64,000 nt of DNA from Mesostigma viride (lineage: Eukaryota > Streptophyta > Mesostigmatophyceae > Mesostigmatales > Mesostigmataceae). Position 1 is the stretch's first letter; each line of letters starts with the position of its first letter. The notes below the pieces were generated by a model that saw only the letters and a program-made list of their open reading frames with translations, had not been told where the DNA came from and did no database searches. Positions 18,491-29,877 of this stretch are shown here, one piece after another. A program made the position numbers and the translations under genes. The stretch lies in contig RPFO01000899.1 in NCBI GenBank assembly GCA_009746045.1, forward strand, positions 1-64,000. Direction: 5' to 3'.

Positions 18491-20612
18491 TTAGACAGCT
18501 TGCTGAGATGGGTCCATCAGAGACTGAAGAACCTTGTATTGCACTGCTGCCTTCTGCACTAGCTTGGTCAAAGCATCAGCAGGATTGTCAACCCCAGGGA
18601 TATGCTCAATATTGGCCAAGGAGGACAACTCCTTAAGAAGGAGATAATCCAAGTCCCTACTTCTGGCCATCTGCCTGTGCACAAACTGCACCATCCCCAT
18701 GGAGTCTGTTTTTAGAAGAGTGGTAACCTGAAGTGGCCAAGGAGTGTTAGAAGTCATCTGATGAAGCAACTCCTTCAGATAAAGGCTTGTGTGAATGCCT
18801 TCACAAATAGCCCTGCATTCTGCCACATCACTGCTGACAGCCACCCGTTTGTGCAGGCGACTAAACCAGCTCACCAAACTCCCCAGGCCTTCCTGTCTGA
18901 GCACAAAGAGCCCTGCAGCCCTGCCCCTGACCTTGGAGACCTGCCTGCTGTCCATTGAGCTATCCACATACAGCTCCATGCAAATGGGTTGTGATAAATC
19001 CACTGCAGACAACAGAATGCCAGATGAAGCCCTGACCTGATCAGCCACCTTGGCAGACCCTAGCTCCACCAGCATGTCATCAGGCAACCTGGCTATGACC
19101 ATAAGGTCTGGCCTGGAAATGCCTGCCACCCAAGCAACCATGCCCCTCACCATGGGACACAGTGCCTGTGTGATGGTTGGAGGAAGCTTGCTAATGAGGG
19201 TCTCTTGATAGTCATTGCCCCCCACCAGCAGCATACGCCACTCCCCTCCCTTCTTCACCAGTGTGGCCTCCATGCCCACAAACAGCAGAGGCTCATTCTC
19301 CACCTGCCATTGCTCCCTACCCAGAGGAAACTTGGACTTAATGATGGTGATCAGCTCCTTAAGCCACGACGTGGGAGCTATCAGATGTAGGTCATCCCCG
19401 TGCAGCGAAGCATACACTGGCAGGCCTTCCCATTGCCCCAGAAACAGACAGGGGTCTACAGGAGAGACCTTCAAGTTGCAATGCTCCTTCAGGAAACGGT
19501 TGAGAGTCTCCCTCCAGATTATTGGACTTGACCTCAGGCCCTCCAGGCCCTTGAGGATTTTAAGGAACTCCGTGTGGATGTCCCTTTTCCATACAGCAGG
19601 CACCCTAACATAGAAAGGCGTCTTGCCCTCCCACTTTTCCTGTGCCACATCTGCATCACCCTCCAGAAATGCCCTCTTGAAGTCTATCACCACTGAGCCA
19701 TAGTCCAAGCCCTTGTTGAGAAGGCCTAGAAAGACACACAGCAGCAGCCTCCAAGTATCATGCAGCATGCCAGGGGTATACAACTCCTCAGCAGTGCACT
19801 CACCAGTACCCTTGAACTCATTCAGCACTGGCCTGACATGTGGTACCTTGACCCCGTCCACCTCCTTCATCTTGATGACAAACTTGAGCTTGAGTAGACG
19901 TCGTGCAGGAGGCAGGTCATTGACAGGTTCCACGCATTTCTTGGAGATCCAGTCCTCCCCAGATTTAATCAGACCCAGTGTTACCTGGGGACACATAATG
20001 GGAGAGGACATGAGCTTCACCAGGCCTTGGTAGTTGATAGGGCTGTGTCCAGCAAGTGAGTGAGGACCAATGCCCAAACTGCTTGGATGACTAGCAGCTG
20101 GCAGTATGAGGTCATCAACCAAGGGCTCCTGCCCCTGGCACACTTGCACACGCTTAACCGTCCTGGTTACTGCACGTGATAGGTGAGTGGTCCTGAAATT
20201 AATCAGTGGGACCTGACCAGCCCCTTCCTTAGTCAGGAGAGAGGACGTGATCACTACCCCATCCTGGCATAGGAAATTCTGCCCCAGAAGAGCAGGTCCT
20301 TGATAGCCCTCCAAGACACAAAAAGCAGTGTCCTGTCCAAGGATAGGAATGGATACCTCACCCAGTACCTTCACGTGTACCCCGCCACTGAAGTCAGACA
20401 CAAACTGATAGCTGGGTTCAGACATGCTGTACCCTGCTGCAGCCCTGGTCCCAATAATGGAGACCTGAGAATTAGTGTCTACCTCTAAGGCAGTGTCCAG
20501 CCCCAGATTGCCATGCCACCTGAGCTTGGCTACCTTGGGCTGCTTCTTGGCCCTTTGTAGAGCCCCAATCAATCCAGCCAAACTTGTTCCCCTGGGCTTG
20601 GTTAGTGCCTTG
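18491..20612 (-). CDS. pol: Element A protease-like, reverse transcriptase and RNase H polyprotein
   Basis: The open frame continues to the element C insertion at 20613; its first ATG is at 20581 (696 aa). Retropepsin-like part: VDTNSQVSII (residues 34-43) and ALLGQNFLCQDGVVI (97-111), with DTN replacing the usual DTG. Reverse transcriptase: FVIKMKEVDG (about 234), VIDFKRAFLEGDAD (298-311) and the catalytic box SLHGDDLHLI (392-401), where Copia normally has YVDD. RNase H: YVDSSMDSRQVSK (about 545), AECRAICEG, LKTDSMGMVQF and VDNPADALTK carry the acidic residues. The C-terminus lacks the Copia KHIDVRYHF block. The protease follows integrase in this element instead of preceding it. The frame itself is intact. 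Confidence 0.88.
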
Positions 20613-21311
20613 AGTTAAAGCGCAATGTGTAGGGATAGATAGATTCCAATGCGCGCGGATAGATTCATCATGAGAATGGTTGGAATGGAGCTTGGTTAAA
20701 AATATAGGCTTACAGCACTCGTGCACGTGAGTGCTTAGACACGAGTTTGCCAAGTCAAGGCAACACACGTGAGACGGGCTCGCAAGAGATTTAACCAGTT
20801 GGCACTGGCCTATTCTTTATATACTTGTGCACTGTGCTTTGCTAGGCCTGAGCAGCCTCGTAGGCCTGCTCAGTATTAACACCCCCGGTACAGTATTAAC
20901 AACCTGTACAGCGTCCAGATCCTATAGAGTAGGTCTGCCATACAGGCACAGTGACCACAGTGTACAGTCCACAATGATTATTGCGTCTGCACCCAATAGT
21001 CCAGGACTAAGCCTGCGGTACCAACAGACCACAGGTTAAGGTTCCTATTTCCTGCGTACGACGTATTAATCCAATACCGTCGTAGGTTCAGCACCTAATT
21101 CCTGTCAGCCCAGGAATTACTGTCGACCCCATATGCCGTCGGCACATATTCACGTCTGACTTAGAAGAACAGCCGGCTCGCGCTCGCGCGCGACCGGGAA
21201 GTCGGAACACCATAACTTTCTTGATACTTGTCGGAATGAACTCGTTCCGGTGTCGCTGGAATCGCAGAGATATGCCGAATCAGGATCACGCCAATGCGCT
21301 TGGCGTTAACT
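20613..21311 (-). repeat. 3' LTR of element C
   Basis: 699 bp, repeated at 27314-28012, with AGTT...AACT ends. The pyrimidine run CCAATCCTTTCTTTTCTT at 21312-21329 is the polypurine tract of the minus-strand element and closely resembles that of element A, so the two are related families. Confidence 0.88.
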
Positions 21312-21379
21312 CCAATCCTTTCTTTTCTTGAGCTGTAGCAGCTCACACAAGTCTACATACAAACACACACAATGGGTAC

Positions 21380-21499
21380 TGGACATCCTCCCCGACTACA
21401 AGTCACAACCCACTGGGCATGACAGTCAGCTTGGATTCCTGGACATCCTCCCCGACTACAAGTCACAACCCACTGGGCATGACAGTCAGCTTGGATTCC
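21380..21499. repeat. Tandem duplication, 60 bp x 2
   Basis: The 60-bp unit starting TGGACATCCTCCCCGACTAC is repeated head to tail without visible change. It lies just inside the 3' end of element C. Confidence 0.85.
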
Positions 21500-22118
21500 T
21501 TATTATATGTACATAGCACCCATACTGGTTCAGGAGCACAAACAAATTACAATGAGTCCCTATCCCTTCCCGGGAGGCTCGTTGTGTTACCCATGTACAA
21601 GAGGTTGGCCAACTGTGGCAGCCCATAGGTGTTCAGTGAAGAACTTGAGAAGTATGTACAACCTTCAGGACCTTAGGCGAAACCCCACAGATCACCCACA
21701 ACAGCTCATCAGAAAACATTGCTGACCCCCAGACGGGAGTCGGCGCCGGTCTGCTGCCCCTTATCGAACCAGACACAACATCTACGCGAAGCACATGCAA
21801 AACACAAGCTCCTATACTCATTCCAACCGTGGAAAATCAGGGGACCTGTCGCCACCTCACCAGCATGGTGGATGGGTCAGCCAGTCCGTGAAACTCCGCC
21901 TTAAGACGGCACCAGGGAATCGAACCCCGCCCACAAACCACAGATCTGGGGAAACCTCAGACTGAGATGAAAACCCCAGATAGACATCTCTCCATCAGAG
22001 ACAATGTCAGACATTCCCACACCAGAGACATGTCTCACCCCTCAAGGTGTGCTCAGGATTATGTACAATCAAGCTCCCAGCCTGATATCCAGAGACTTAA
22101 GCACCCAGCTCTCAGCTT

Positions 22119-22673
22119 TTAGACAGATAGACCGACTTGACAGTCAGCATTCATGAGCTTCCTCAGTACATTGTACTGGGCTGGGGCCTTGTGTGGCAGC
22201 TTGGTCAATGCATCAGCAGGGTTCTCCTCGCCAGGGATATGCTTCAAGTCAACCAAACTGGCCAACTCCTTCAGCAACAAATAATCCAGGTCCCGGCTTC
22301 TGGCCAGCTGCTTGTGAACAAACTGGACCATACCCATGCTGTCTGTTAGCAACAACGTCTCCATCTGCAAGGACCAAGGGGTAACTGAAGCCAGCTCCAG
22401 CATTAACTCCTTTATGTACAAGCTGGACTGGATCCCCTCACATATGGCCCTGCATTCTGCCACATCTGAACTGATACAGACCCTCTTCTGCAGTCTGCTG
22501 TACCAGCTGAACAAACTTGCCCTGCTCTGATAGAAAGCAAACAGAGCAGCAGATCTCCCCCTGACCTTAGTGACCTGGCGAGCATCCATGGAACTGTCAA
22601 CAAAGATCTCCAAGGTGTTAGGCTGGGCAAAGTCAATCCCAGACAAAATCAGATCAGGGGTACTCTCCACCAA
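22119..22673 (-). pseudogene. RNase H remnant of element C
   Basis: 184 codons homologous to the RNase H of element A: FVDSSMDARQVTKVRGRSAA, SSDVAECRAICEGIQ, LLLTDSMGMVQFVHKQ and GEENPADALTKLPHK. All acidic positions are kept. The frame is not joined to an intact reverse transcriptase. Just upstream, a short stretch at about 22654-22869 (CPKLRGMWAWFVS) corresponds to the end of the RT region, but the frame is lost before it. Confidence 0.75.
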
Positions 22674-24515
22674 CTGGGCTATGACGATCGAGGCTTCTCA
22701 TCCTTAGCACCTCATCAGGCATTCTGCTGTGCATCATCAATGATAGGGCCCACAGGTGGCAGCTAACAAACCACGCCCACATGCCTCTCAACTTGGGACA
22801 TGTCGTGATAAGCACTAACATCTCTAGTGGCAAGGACCAAGGGATACATATCTGAAGCAAATCCAGCAAACAACGTAATGTTATTCTTAGGCTAGATTGT
22901 CCAGATCCCCTCTCGTAGGTCCTTCAGCCTGCCACATATGCCCTTATCCAGAGCACAGATCAACCCTCACATACAAACTGTACATGTCAGGCTGAAACTC
23001 ATTCAGGAACAACCATACTGATAACCATGAAGCAACCATCATTGCAGGGTACACATAAGCATCAGATGATAGAGGCACTGAGAAGAAAACCCCACCCAGG
23101 CTGAATAAGGCACCACACCGTGGAGCCAACCTTGGGCTACCTCGTGCACAGATCCATATCACATCTGACAGTGTAACACCCCGAGGTCAAACATCAGTAA
23201 GGTTTTTCAGTCCCTGAAACATGTCCTCAGACCAGCCAACTCCCATATCACCCTGGGAGAAACCAAATCCATGGTTTTACAGCAAAACAGTCGTGGACAG
23301 AGTAAATCATCCCAAGACCAGCCAACTCCATAATGAGGAGACAACCAAACTATATGGTTTCACAGCATCACATCTGGGATCAATCATAACTTCCAGGCCA
23401 GCCAACTCCAAACTAGGAGGAAACCAAATCCTATGGTTTTACAGCAACACACCTGGGAACCATCACAACTTCCATATGCTGATTGTCATACAGCAATCAA
23501 TCTGAACATGCACAGGCCAGGGACAGGGTCAACTGGAATCACACATCCATCATCAGCAACTCACGTATGCAGATGCTGATCTGTATATACCCTCCACAGT
23601 CGGCCTTCAGCATTCAGCAGGTTTCAGATTGCTCTTGAAGCATCCTCTGCAGGCTCCATAGTCCCGGACCTTGTAGACTGGAAATTTTCTTCAGGAAGCT
23701 TGTGCCAACCCTTCAAACATAATCTGGTTTCTTCTCCATCTGGTAGCCAACTTTAAACATGCTGCACTGTTCCAACATTTTCTTTCTTTTTGAGGACATA
23801 ATAATTCCCCAAAGCAGCATGGTTGCTACAAGAAACCATATATGTAAGCAACTGCCAAAACGGGAGACAAATATAAATCTGGCACTCAGCCATGTATGTA
23901 TCCCCTGGCAACACTCAGGTAGTTACCTCCTGCCACTCTGACAGCCTGAACTCAACAGGAAAATCTGGATCCACTTGACAATATTGTTAGCCCCCTCAGG
24001 ACACTGGTCTGCATCTCTGGAAACTGGAATCTCTGGAACTCTGGAACTCTTGAATTCTGGAAATCTGGATTTCTGGATTTCTGGTTCATCACCTTCAAGC
24101 TCGACAGGTATCACTGGGCAGCTGAAGCTGACAGCATCTCAGGTTCACTTGCAGACACAGAACTCTGGACCCAGCAACACTCCAACGTACCACATTGGAG
24201 AATCCAGGATTAGGAACCCCCTTGCAACAGACCCTGCAGGTCTTGTACATAGTATGGGGGAACACTATTATGGATAAACTGTAAATACAGGAGTGATATT
24301 GCAGAATATACCATGAACACTGCTTGGATGAGGAGCAATGCTGCCAACGGCTATATTTTCTGGCAACCTGCCAGTGCATATCGGGTATCATCAGTTTTCC
24401 ATTAACACTGGAAAGTTAGGGTTTATTAACCAACTGTTAATTTTCCCCTAAGGCATGTTGAGGCCCTTTCCACGTGTGTCCCAACACAAAGCTAGACACC
24501 CAGGGGCAACTTGGC
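22674..24515 (-). other. Decayed RT region of element C
   Basis: This interval should hold reverse transcriptase by comparison with element A, but no frame longer than about 100 codons survives. It contains three imperfect repeats of roughly 85 bp at about 23229-23470 (each with CCAGCCAACTCC... and TGGTTTTACAGCA-like parts). Nothing else is recognised. Confidence 0.5.
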
Positions 24516-24887
24516 TCACCGACCAGCAGTTCTCCTGTATGCTGACCAAGATCCCATGTCAGAGACCTGAGCATTGGTATCCACTTTAATGTTAGCAGCC
24601 TCAGGACGTAGCACCTGGATGAGCATGCTAGCCATCTTGGCACCGTCTTGTGCTTTGCCTAGCCAAGACCACAACATTAAAATCTCTCTGGGAATCCTCC
24701 CAACGCAGTTATAGGCGCACACCCGATCAGGCCTGGTGTTTGGCCGATCAATCCAGGGGTGCAGCCTGCCTGTCTGCTTGCCCAACCACCGTATATGAAG
24801 GTACCCCAGGGGCCTGGCCAGGGTCACCCTGGGGCCTCGATACAGCTGTAGCAAACTGATCCTCTGCATTACACCTGCAGCTGGCAA
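24516..24887 (-). pseudogene. Protease-like remnant of element C
   Basis: A 123-codon frame containing VDTNAQVSDMGSW, matching VDTNSQVSIIG of element A, preceded by a helical linker (WLGKAQDGAKMASML) similar to the one before the element A protease. The conserved C-terminal block ALLG..FL is missing, so this is a fragment. It shows that the DTN signature is shared by the family. Confidence 0.6.
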
Positions 24888-27313
24888 AGCTCAGGTACCC
24901 AGGTATAACTGACTCCCATCAGCTTACCTGTCCTTGAATGGCTGATCACAGAACAGGCATATTATTGCTAAGGTGATGTTTCCAAAACCACTCAAAGCAT
25001 TTATGGCCAACTGGTTTCCACCTGGCTCACCACGCCAAGCCCAGCTGCCTAAACCTTGAAAATCAGATGCAAATGCTTGACTTCAGATTGTTGGCACAAA
25101 TCAAAACATCAAACCGAACACTTGTTAGACCCTTCCCACACTTCAATCCAGAAGAGGTACTTCCTGGGTCTCGATCACTAATTACACACCAGCACATGGT
25201 GGTAACGGCCAACCGCGAGGCCCTTATCCACACCCTTATACAACTGTAATAAGGGTGCCCTTCCCTGTCATGCACTAGACCAGGGGCATTCTGCACAATG
25301 CTGTGAGTTGCCCACCCTCACACATCAATACAGAGATCACATGGGAGCTCAACCTGACCCTGTGCAAACAGGCCAGTCACCAACAACCGTCAAATTATTG
25401 CAGTAATTTTGGAAACACATTCAGCATCTGATCCCCCAGTGTGTTCATGCTTCAAGGAATAGCAACACCATGCTAGACCGAGCCTGGGGCTGTCCCTCAC
25501 ATATCCCTTAACAGGAATGATGTACTCAACACCCGCTCGGGGACACACTCAACATACAAGCGGTGGAGAAAACGGCATGTTACTTGGCCCTCAAGCCCCT
25601 TCACACGCAGAACAGCACAACTGTGCTTCGGCTACTGCATACATGACCCAGAAACAGCACGTCTTCAGCGAGACCTCCGGCTATGGGAACCCTTCAGCTC
25701 TCGCCTTATACGCTATCTGGCTACCCCCGACCAACAAAACCATCCCTGCCTGCCAGTCGCTGACTCAGGAAATGCTGACCTTGTAGGAGCTGCCTGCCAG
25801 TCACGTACACGCGCGCCAACTAATGATGGACGCACCATCCATTAATTCCTTGCAAACTCCACGAGTTCTGCAATCACGGCCTCAATGCCATGATTCTCAT
25901 AGCGCCATACCACATATAGCAGTGGAATGCTGAGAGCAAATATGCAATTAACTGCAACCTGCAGCCATCATTTGCCATCGCTCTACATACTCTAGATCTG
26001 CCGCCTGCGACATACCCGGTCGCTCGCGACATACCCAGTCGCCTGCGGCACACCCAGTCGCCTGCGGCACACCCAGTCGCTCGCGACATACCCAGTCGCC
26101 TGCGACTCGCGCCAGCATACTCGCGTCTCGCCAGGTCGCCTGTGACATTCTAGTCGCCCCGCGATACTTCGCCTGGCCATCCGCTCTTCTTGCTGCCATC
26201 TCTCGCCGCAGTCGATGCCCGACGTCCTCGCGTCGCAGCAATGCAATCATCACGTCGCGCAGCACTGCCATTATTAATTACAACAACACCGCCGACCTTG
26301 CCGCTTGTCGACACCGTCACCCGCGACTCGGAAAATTGACCAGGAACAACTTCTCCTCGCTGCTCCCCAGATGCCGACGCTCTCTCGTCGCAGTCGACAC
26401 AACTTCACCCTCTAGCTGCCGACACGTACGCCCACACCAGCGCCGTTCACAATCGCTCATCAAGCGGTATAAAGAGAACTCGACAGCAATCTGCAGCTTT
26501 GCAATATAAATCTGGAAAGATTGACGATGGATAACTCCACACCGCACAAACTGCAACCTTGCAGATGACGCCTCGCGTAGCTCCTCGAGCTCGCGACCAG
26601 CACAGCTCGCAGCTATGTCGACTACATGCATGCGCGAAAACTCGCCAGCATACTCGACAGTCAACACCAGCCGAGCTTGTCGTAGCCAACACTGCAGCAA
26701 CATGCTTGACCGCCACCCATGGCAGCGAAACGCCTTCGCTTGACGACAAATCTCGAACGCTTGAAACTCGTAGCTTCACTCAGCTGCAAAGCATAGCCAT
26801 GCCGCAAACCGGAACGCAACCAATGATCTCGACTCGATCCATGCCGAACCGCATGCGCAGTTGACTCTTGATAAGTCTGGATAACTCGATCCATTAAAAC
26901 CCAGCAACCCACAAGGATCACTAAAAGCCGATTCCGCAACATCTTGTCATCAGGAAATGCGAAACAGCCAGGAGCGCTCGTCAACACGTAGCAGGCCAGC
27001 AACGAAACTCATTCGTCGCCAATAACGTGCCCGCAATCTGGATAGCTCAGGAAACCTTCACGCAGCCAATCCAGCTAGTCCTGGCGTACAAACGCCCACC
27101 AACAACCTCCAAGATAAACTTAGCCTCGGCCGTCGTTGGGAACTCAACCATTCCCGGAACGCATCATAAACCGATAATCTGGTACCGCGCCCTTCTATGA
27201 TCCGCTAGTCTCGATTCCGCGAGTATCCGCAGCAGTCCAGCGCAGGATTAAACTCGACGATGAAGCCCAGGCAGTAAACCGCCTTGATGGAACCGGAACA
27301 TCGTTGTAATTTG
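24888..27313 (-). other. 5' internal region of element C without coding capacity
   Basis: 2.4 kb between the protease remnant and the 5' LTR. No Gag or integrase motif is found. A minisatellite of about 20-21 bp (CCCAGTCGCCTGCGGCACA and CTCGCGACATA variants) runs from about 26005 to 26110. The segment from 25900 on is more GC-rich and irregular than the pol remnant. Confidence 0.5.
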
Positions 27314-28012
27314 AGTTAAAGCGCAATGTGTAGGGATAGATAGATTCCAATGCGCGCGGATAGATTCATCATGAGAATGGTTGGAATGGAGCTTGGTTAA
27401 AAATATAGGCTTACAGCACTCGTGCACGTGAGTGCTTAGACACGAGTTTGCCAAGTCAAGGCAACACACGTGAGACGGGCTCGCAAGAGATCTAACCAGT
27501 TGGCACTGGCCTATTCTTTATATACTTGTGCACTGTGCTTTGCTAGGCCTGAGCAGCCTCGTAGGCCTGCTCAGTATTAACACCCCCGGTACAGTATTAA
27601 CAACCTGTACAGCGTCCAGATCCTATACAGTAGGTCTGCCATACAGGCACAGTGACCACAGTGTACAGTCCACAATGATTATTGCGTCTGCACCCAATAG
27701 TCCAGGACTAAGCCTGCGGTACCAACAGACCACAGGTTAAGGTTCCTATTTCCTGCGTACGACGTATTAATCCAATACCGTCGTAGGTTCAGCACCTAAT
27801 TCCTGTCAGCCCAGGAATTACTGTCGACCCCATATGCCGTCGGCACATATTCACGTCTGACTTAGAAGAACAGCCGGCTCGCGCTCGCGCGCGACCGGGA
27901 AGTCGGAACACCATAACTTTCTTGATACTTGTCGGAATGAACTCGTTCCGGTGTCGCTGGAATCGCAGAGATATGCCGAATCAGGATCACGCCAATGCGC
28001 TTGGCGTTAACT
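27314..28012 (-). repeat. 5' LTR of element C
   Basis: 699-bp direct repeat of 20613-21311. The sequence next to it inside the element (minus strand CAAATTACAACG) does not start with TGG, so a standard tRNA primer site is not evident. Confidence 0.88.
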
Positions 28013-28017
28013 CCTTG

Positions 28018-29196
28018 GGCTTGACAGTTGACTCCCCAGCTGTTGACCTTGCAGCCTGTTCAACAAGTACCTCTGCAACCTGGCCAGGGCTGACAGATTC
28101 CCCTGCAACAGATGTGGTCGTTGCGTCAGTGATGTCACCTGGGACCTGAAATCCTGCAGATCCTGTGAGCCTTGTGCCTGACTGCCCTCATTCATCAGGT
28201 TAGGCTTGACATATGACCAACTCAGCCGGTGTACATGCTTTGGTTCGTCCTCCATGCTGACCAAGCATGCGTGGCTAGCTTCATCAACCTGGGTAACCAC
28301 CCCAGGACTCCAGCTACCACGTTTGCCATAAAGGCTAGGTTCCTTCCAAGCTAGGACCTTCTGACCCACTTGTGGCTCCAGCATCTTCCAACCCCGGTCC
28401 TTCTCCCTCAGCTTGGCAAAGGTGACATGTGCAGCATGTTTCCAGCCCTCCAGCACATGTGGTGGGCACAGGCCATGATATAGACCCATTGGGCTGACAG
28501 CAACTCCATCATAGTAGAAGTTAACCCTGCTGTTCAGCTGCTGCTCCACGTTCCTCAGCCATGCACTCCTGACAAGTGCAGGTGCAGACAAGGGTACCCA
28601 GTCTTCAGAGATGATCAATTTCTTGACCTCCTGGATTGCCCTCTCGATAGCACCCTGCTGCCCATGAGCCTCCCTAGGTGTAACCAGCAACTCAGGAAGG
28701 GTAGGATCACCCTTGAGATGCTGAAACTGCATGTCCACCTGGATCCTTGTGGTAGGAAACTTGGCTCTTACATTCTGCAGGGCAGCCAGCAAGTACCTGT
28801 TCTTCATAGAAGGTAAATGCTCCAGCACCTTGTATTTCGTGTACCTGTCCACGCACACCAACAGTTGCATGCCCCTGATGTGTTGGATATCACACTGCAG
28901 ATCACCAATGCTCTGAGGTAGAGCTTTGGCATGTGATTTCCTGGGCTTGTTGGAGGACAACTGGCACTTACACCGTGAGGCAGCTTGCTGACACGCCTTA
29001 AGAAGGGGTGCCCTGCCCATACGGAAGGCAAAGTTGTTTGACAGAGAAGTGGCATGCCCAAACATGTTGTGGATTCGGGCACCCAACTCCTGGTACACAG
29101 AGGAAGCAGTCCCTGGCACAGTCAGGACTGTGCTGTCAGATTGTCCAGCATCACCATGCTGACTTCCATCCTGTTCTGACTCAGAGCCTGAGTCAC
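28018..29196 (-). CDS. pol: Element A integrase region
   Basis: The frame enters from Gag across insertion D and carries the retroviral-type integrase. The zinc-binding H..H and C..C part is VYQELGARIHNMFGH plus CKCQ. The catalytic core has aspartates in GDLQCDIQH and TRIQVDMQFQH, and glutamate in GQQGAIERAIQEVKKLI (D, D, E). An SH3-like tail follows (VGQKVLAWKEPSLYGKRGSW). It inserts the cDNA copy into the genome. Near 28150-28190 the coding frame shifts by one to join the protease-like region across insertion C. It lies upstream of the protease, the reverse of the Copia order. Confidence 0.82.
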
Positions 29197-29201
29197 CCTG
29201 C

Positions 29202-29407
29202 AGTTACGTTAAATAGTGCCGGAACCTTTTGCCGCCTGAGGCAAATCGGGCCGGAACACTATTTTGCCCGGAATAACCACTTCCGAGCACCCAAGTTAAT
29301 TCGGCCGAATTAACTTGGGTGCTCGGAAGTGGTTATTCCGGGCAAAATAGTGTTACGGACCGATTTGCCTCAGGCGGCAAAAGGTTCCGTCACTATTTAA
29401 CCTAACT
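29202..29407. repeat. 206-bp palindrome, first of five in element D
   Basis: Almost perfect inverted repeat centred on AATTCGGCCGAATT, predicted to fold into a hairpin of about 100 bp. The left arm has the variant CGGGCCGGAACACT while the right arm has the form found in palindromes 2 and 3 (GTTACGGACCG), so the arms have different histories. The last palindrome carries the GGGCC form in both arms. Confidence 0.9.
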
Positions 29408-29745
29408 AAAACCTGGCCTCGTGGAGGGGGGACGAAGAGCCCGAGACATCCGCCTAGGCCGCTGAGCACGCACCACTAAATGCGCCGGAGCTGCCTCAGT
29501 GAGGATTCGAACCCCTGACCTCCAAGGTGCACAGGTTTTAGTTACGTTAAATAGTGCCGGAACCTTTTGCCGCCTGAGGCAAATCGGTCCGTAACACTAT
29601 TTTGCCCGGAATAACCACTTCCGAGCACCCAAGTTAATTCGGCCGAATTAACTTGGGTGCTCGGAAGTGGTTATTCCGGGCAAAATAGTGTTACGGACCG
29701 ATTTGCCTCAGGCGGCAAAAGGTTCCGGCACTATTTAACGTAACT

Positions 29746-29877
29746 AAAACCTGTGCACCTTGGAGGTCAGGGGTTCGAATCCTCACTGAGGCAGCTCCGG
29801 CGCATTTAGTGGTGCGTGCTCAGCGGCCTAGGCGGATGTCTCGGGCTCTTCGTCCCCCCTCCACGAGGCCAGGTTTT
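29746..29877 (+). repeat. 132-bp spacer of element D with tRNA-like B box
   Basis: Contains GGTTCGAATCC (29772-29782), identical to the RNA polymerase III B-box/T-arm consensus, in the context GGAGGTCAGGGG...CCTCACTGAGGC. An A-box-like TGCTCAGCGGCC lies downstream in the same orientation, the opposite of a normal tRNA gene. Identical boxes occur at 30460-30470 (plus) and at 29503-29513 and 30179-30189 (minus). No complete cloverleaf can be drawn with confidence. Confidence 0.6.

Larger units (their letters stand above)
20613..28012 (-). mobile_element. Element C: LTR retrotransposon with decayed interior, nested in element A
   Basis: Two 699-bp LTRs (20613-21311, 27314-28012) with AGTTAAAGCG...GGCGTTAACT ends and only about two mismatches. 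They are flanked by CCTTG at 20608-20612 and 28013-28017. Only scraps of pol remain inside: an RNase H frame, a fragment of the end of reverse transcriptase and a protease-like fragment, all on the minus strand and in the family order. The contrast of fresh LTRs with a decayed interior suggests a non-autonomous derivative moved by enzymes supplied in trans. Confidence 0.88.

Noticed and set aside
29746-29877. A complete tRNA gene
   Set aside because: The B box is perfect, but no acceptor/D/anticodon arms can be drawn in normal order; left as a tRNA-like feature.
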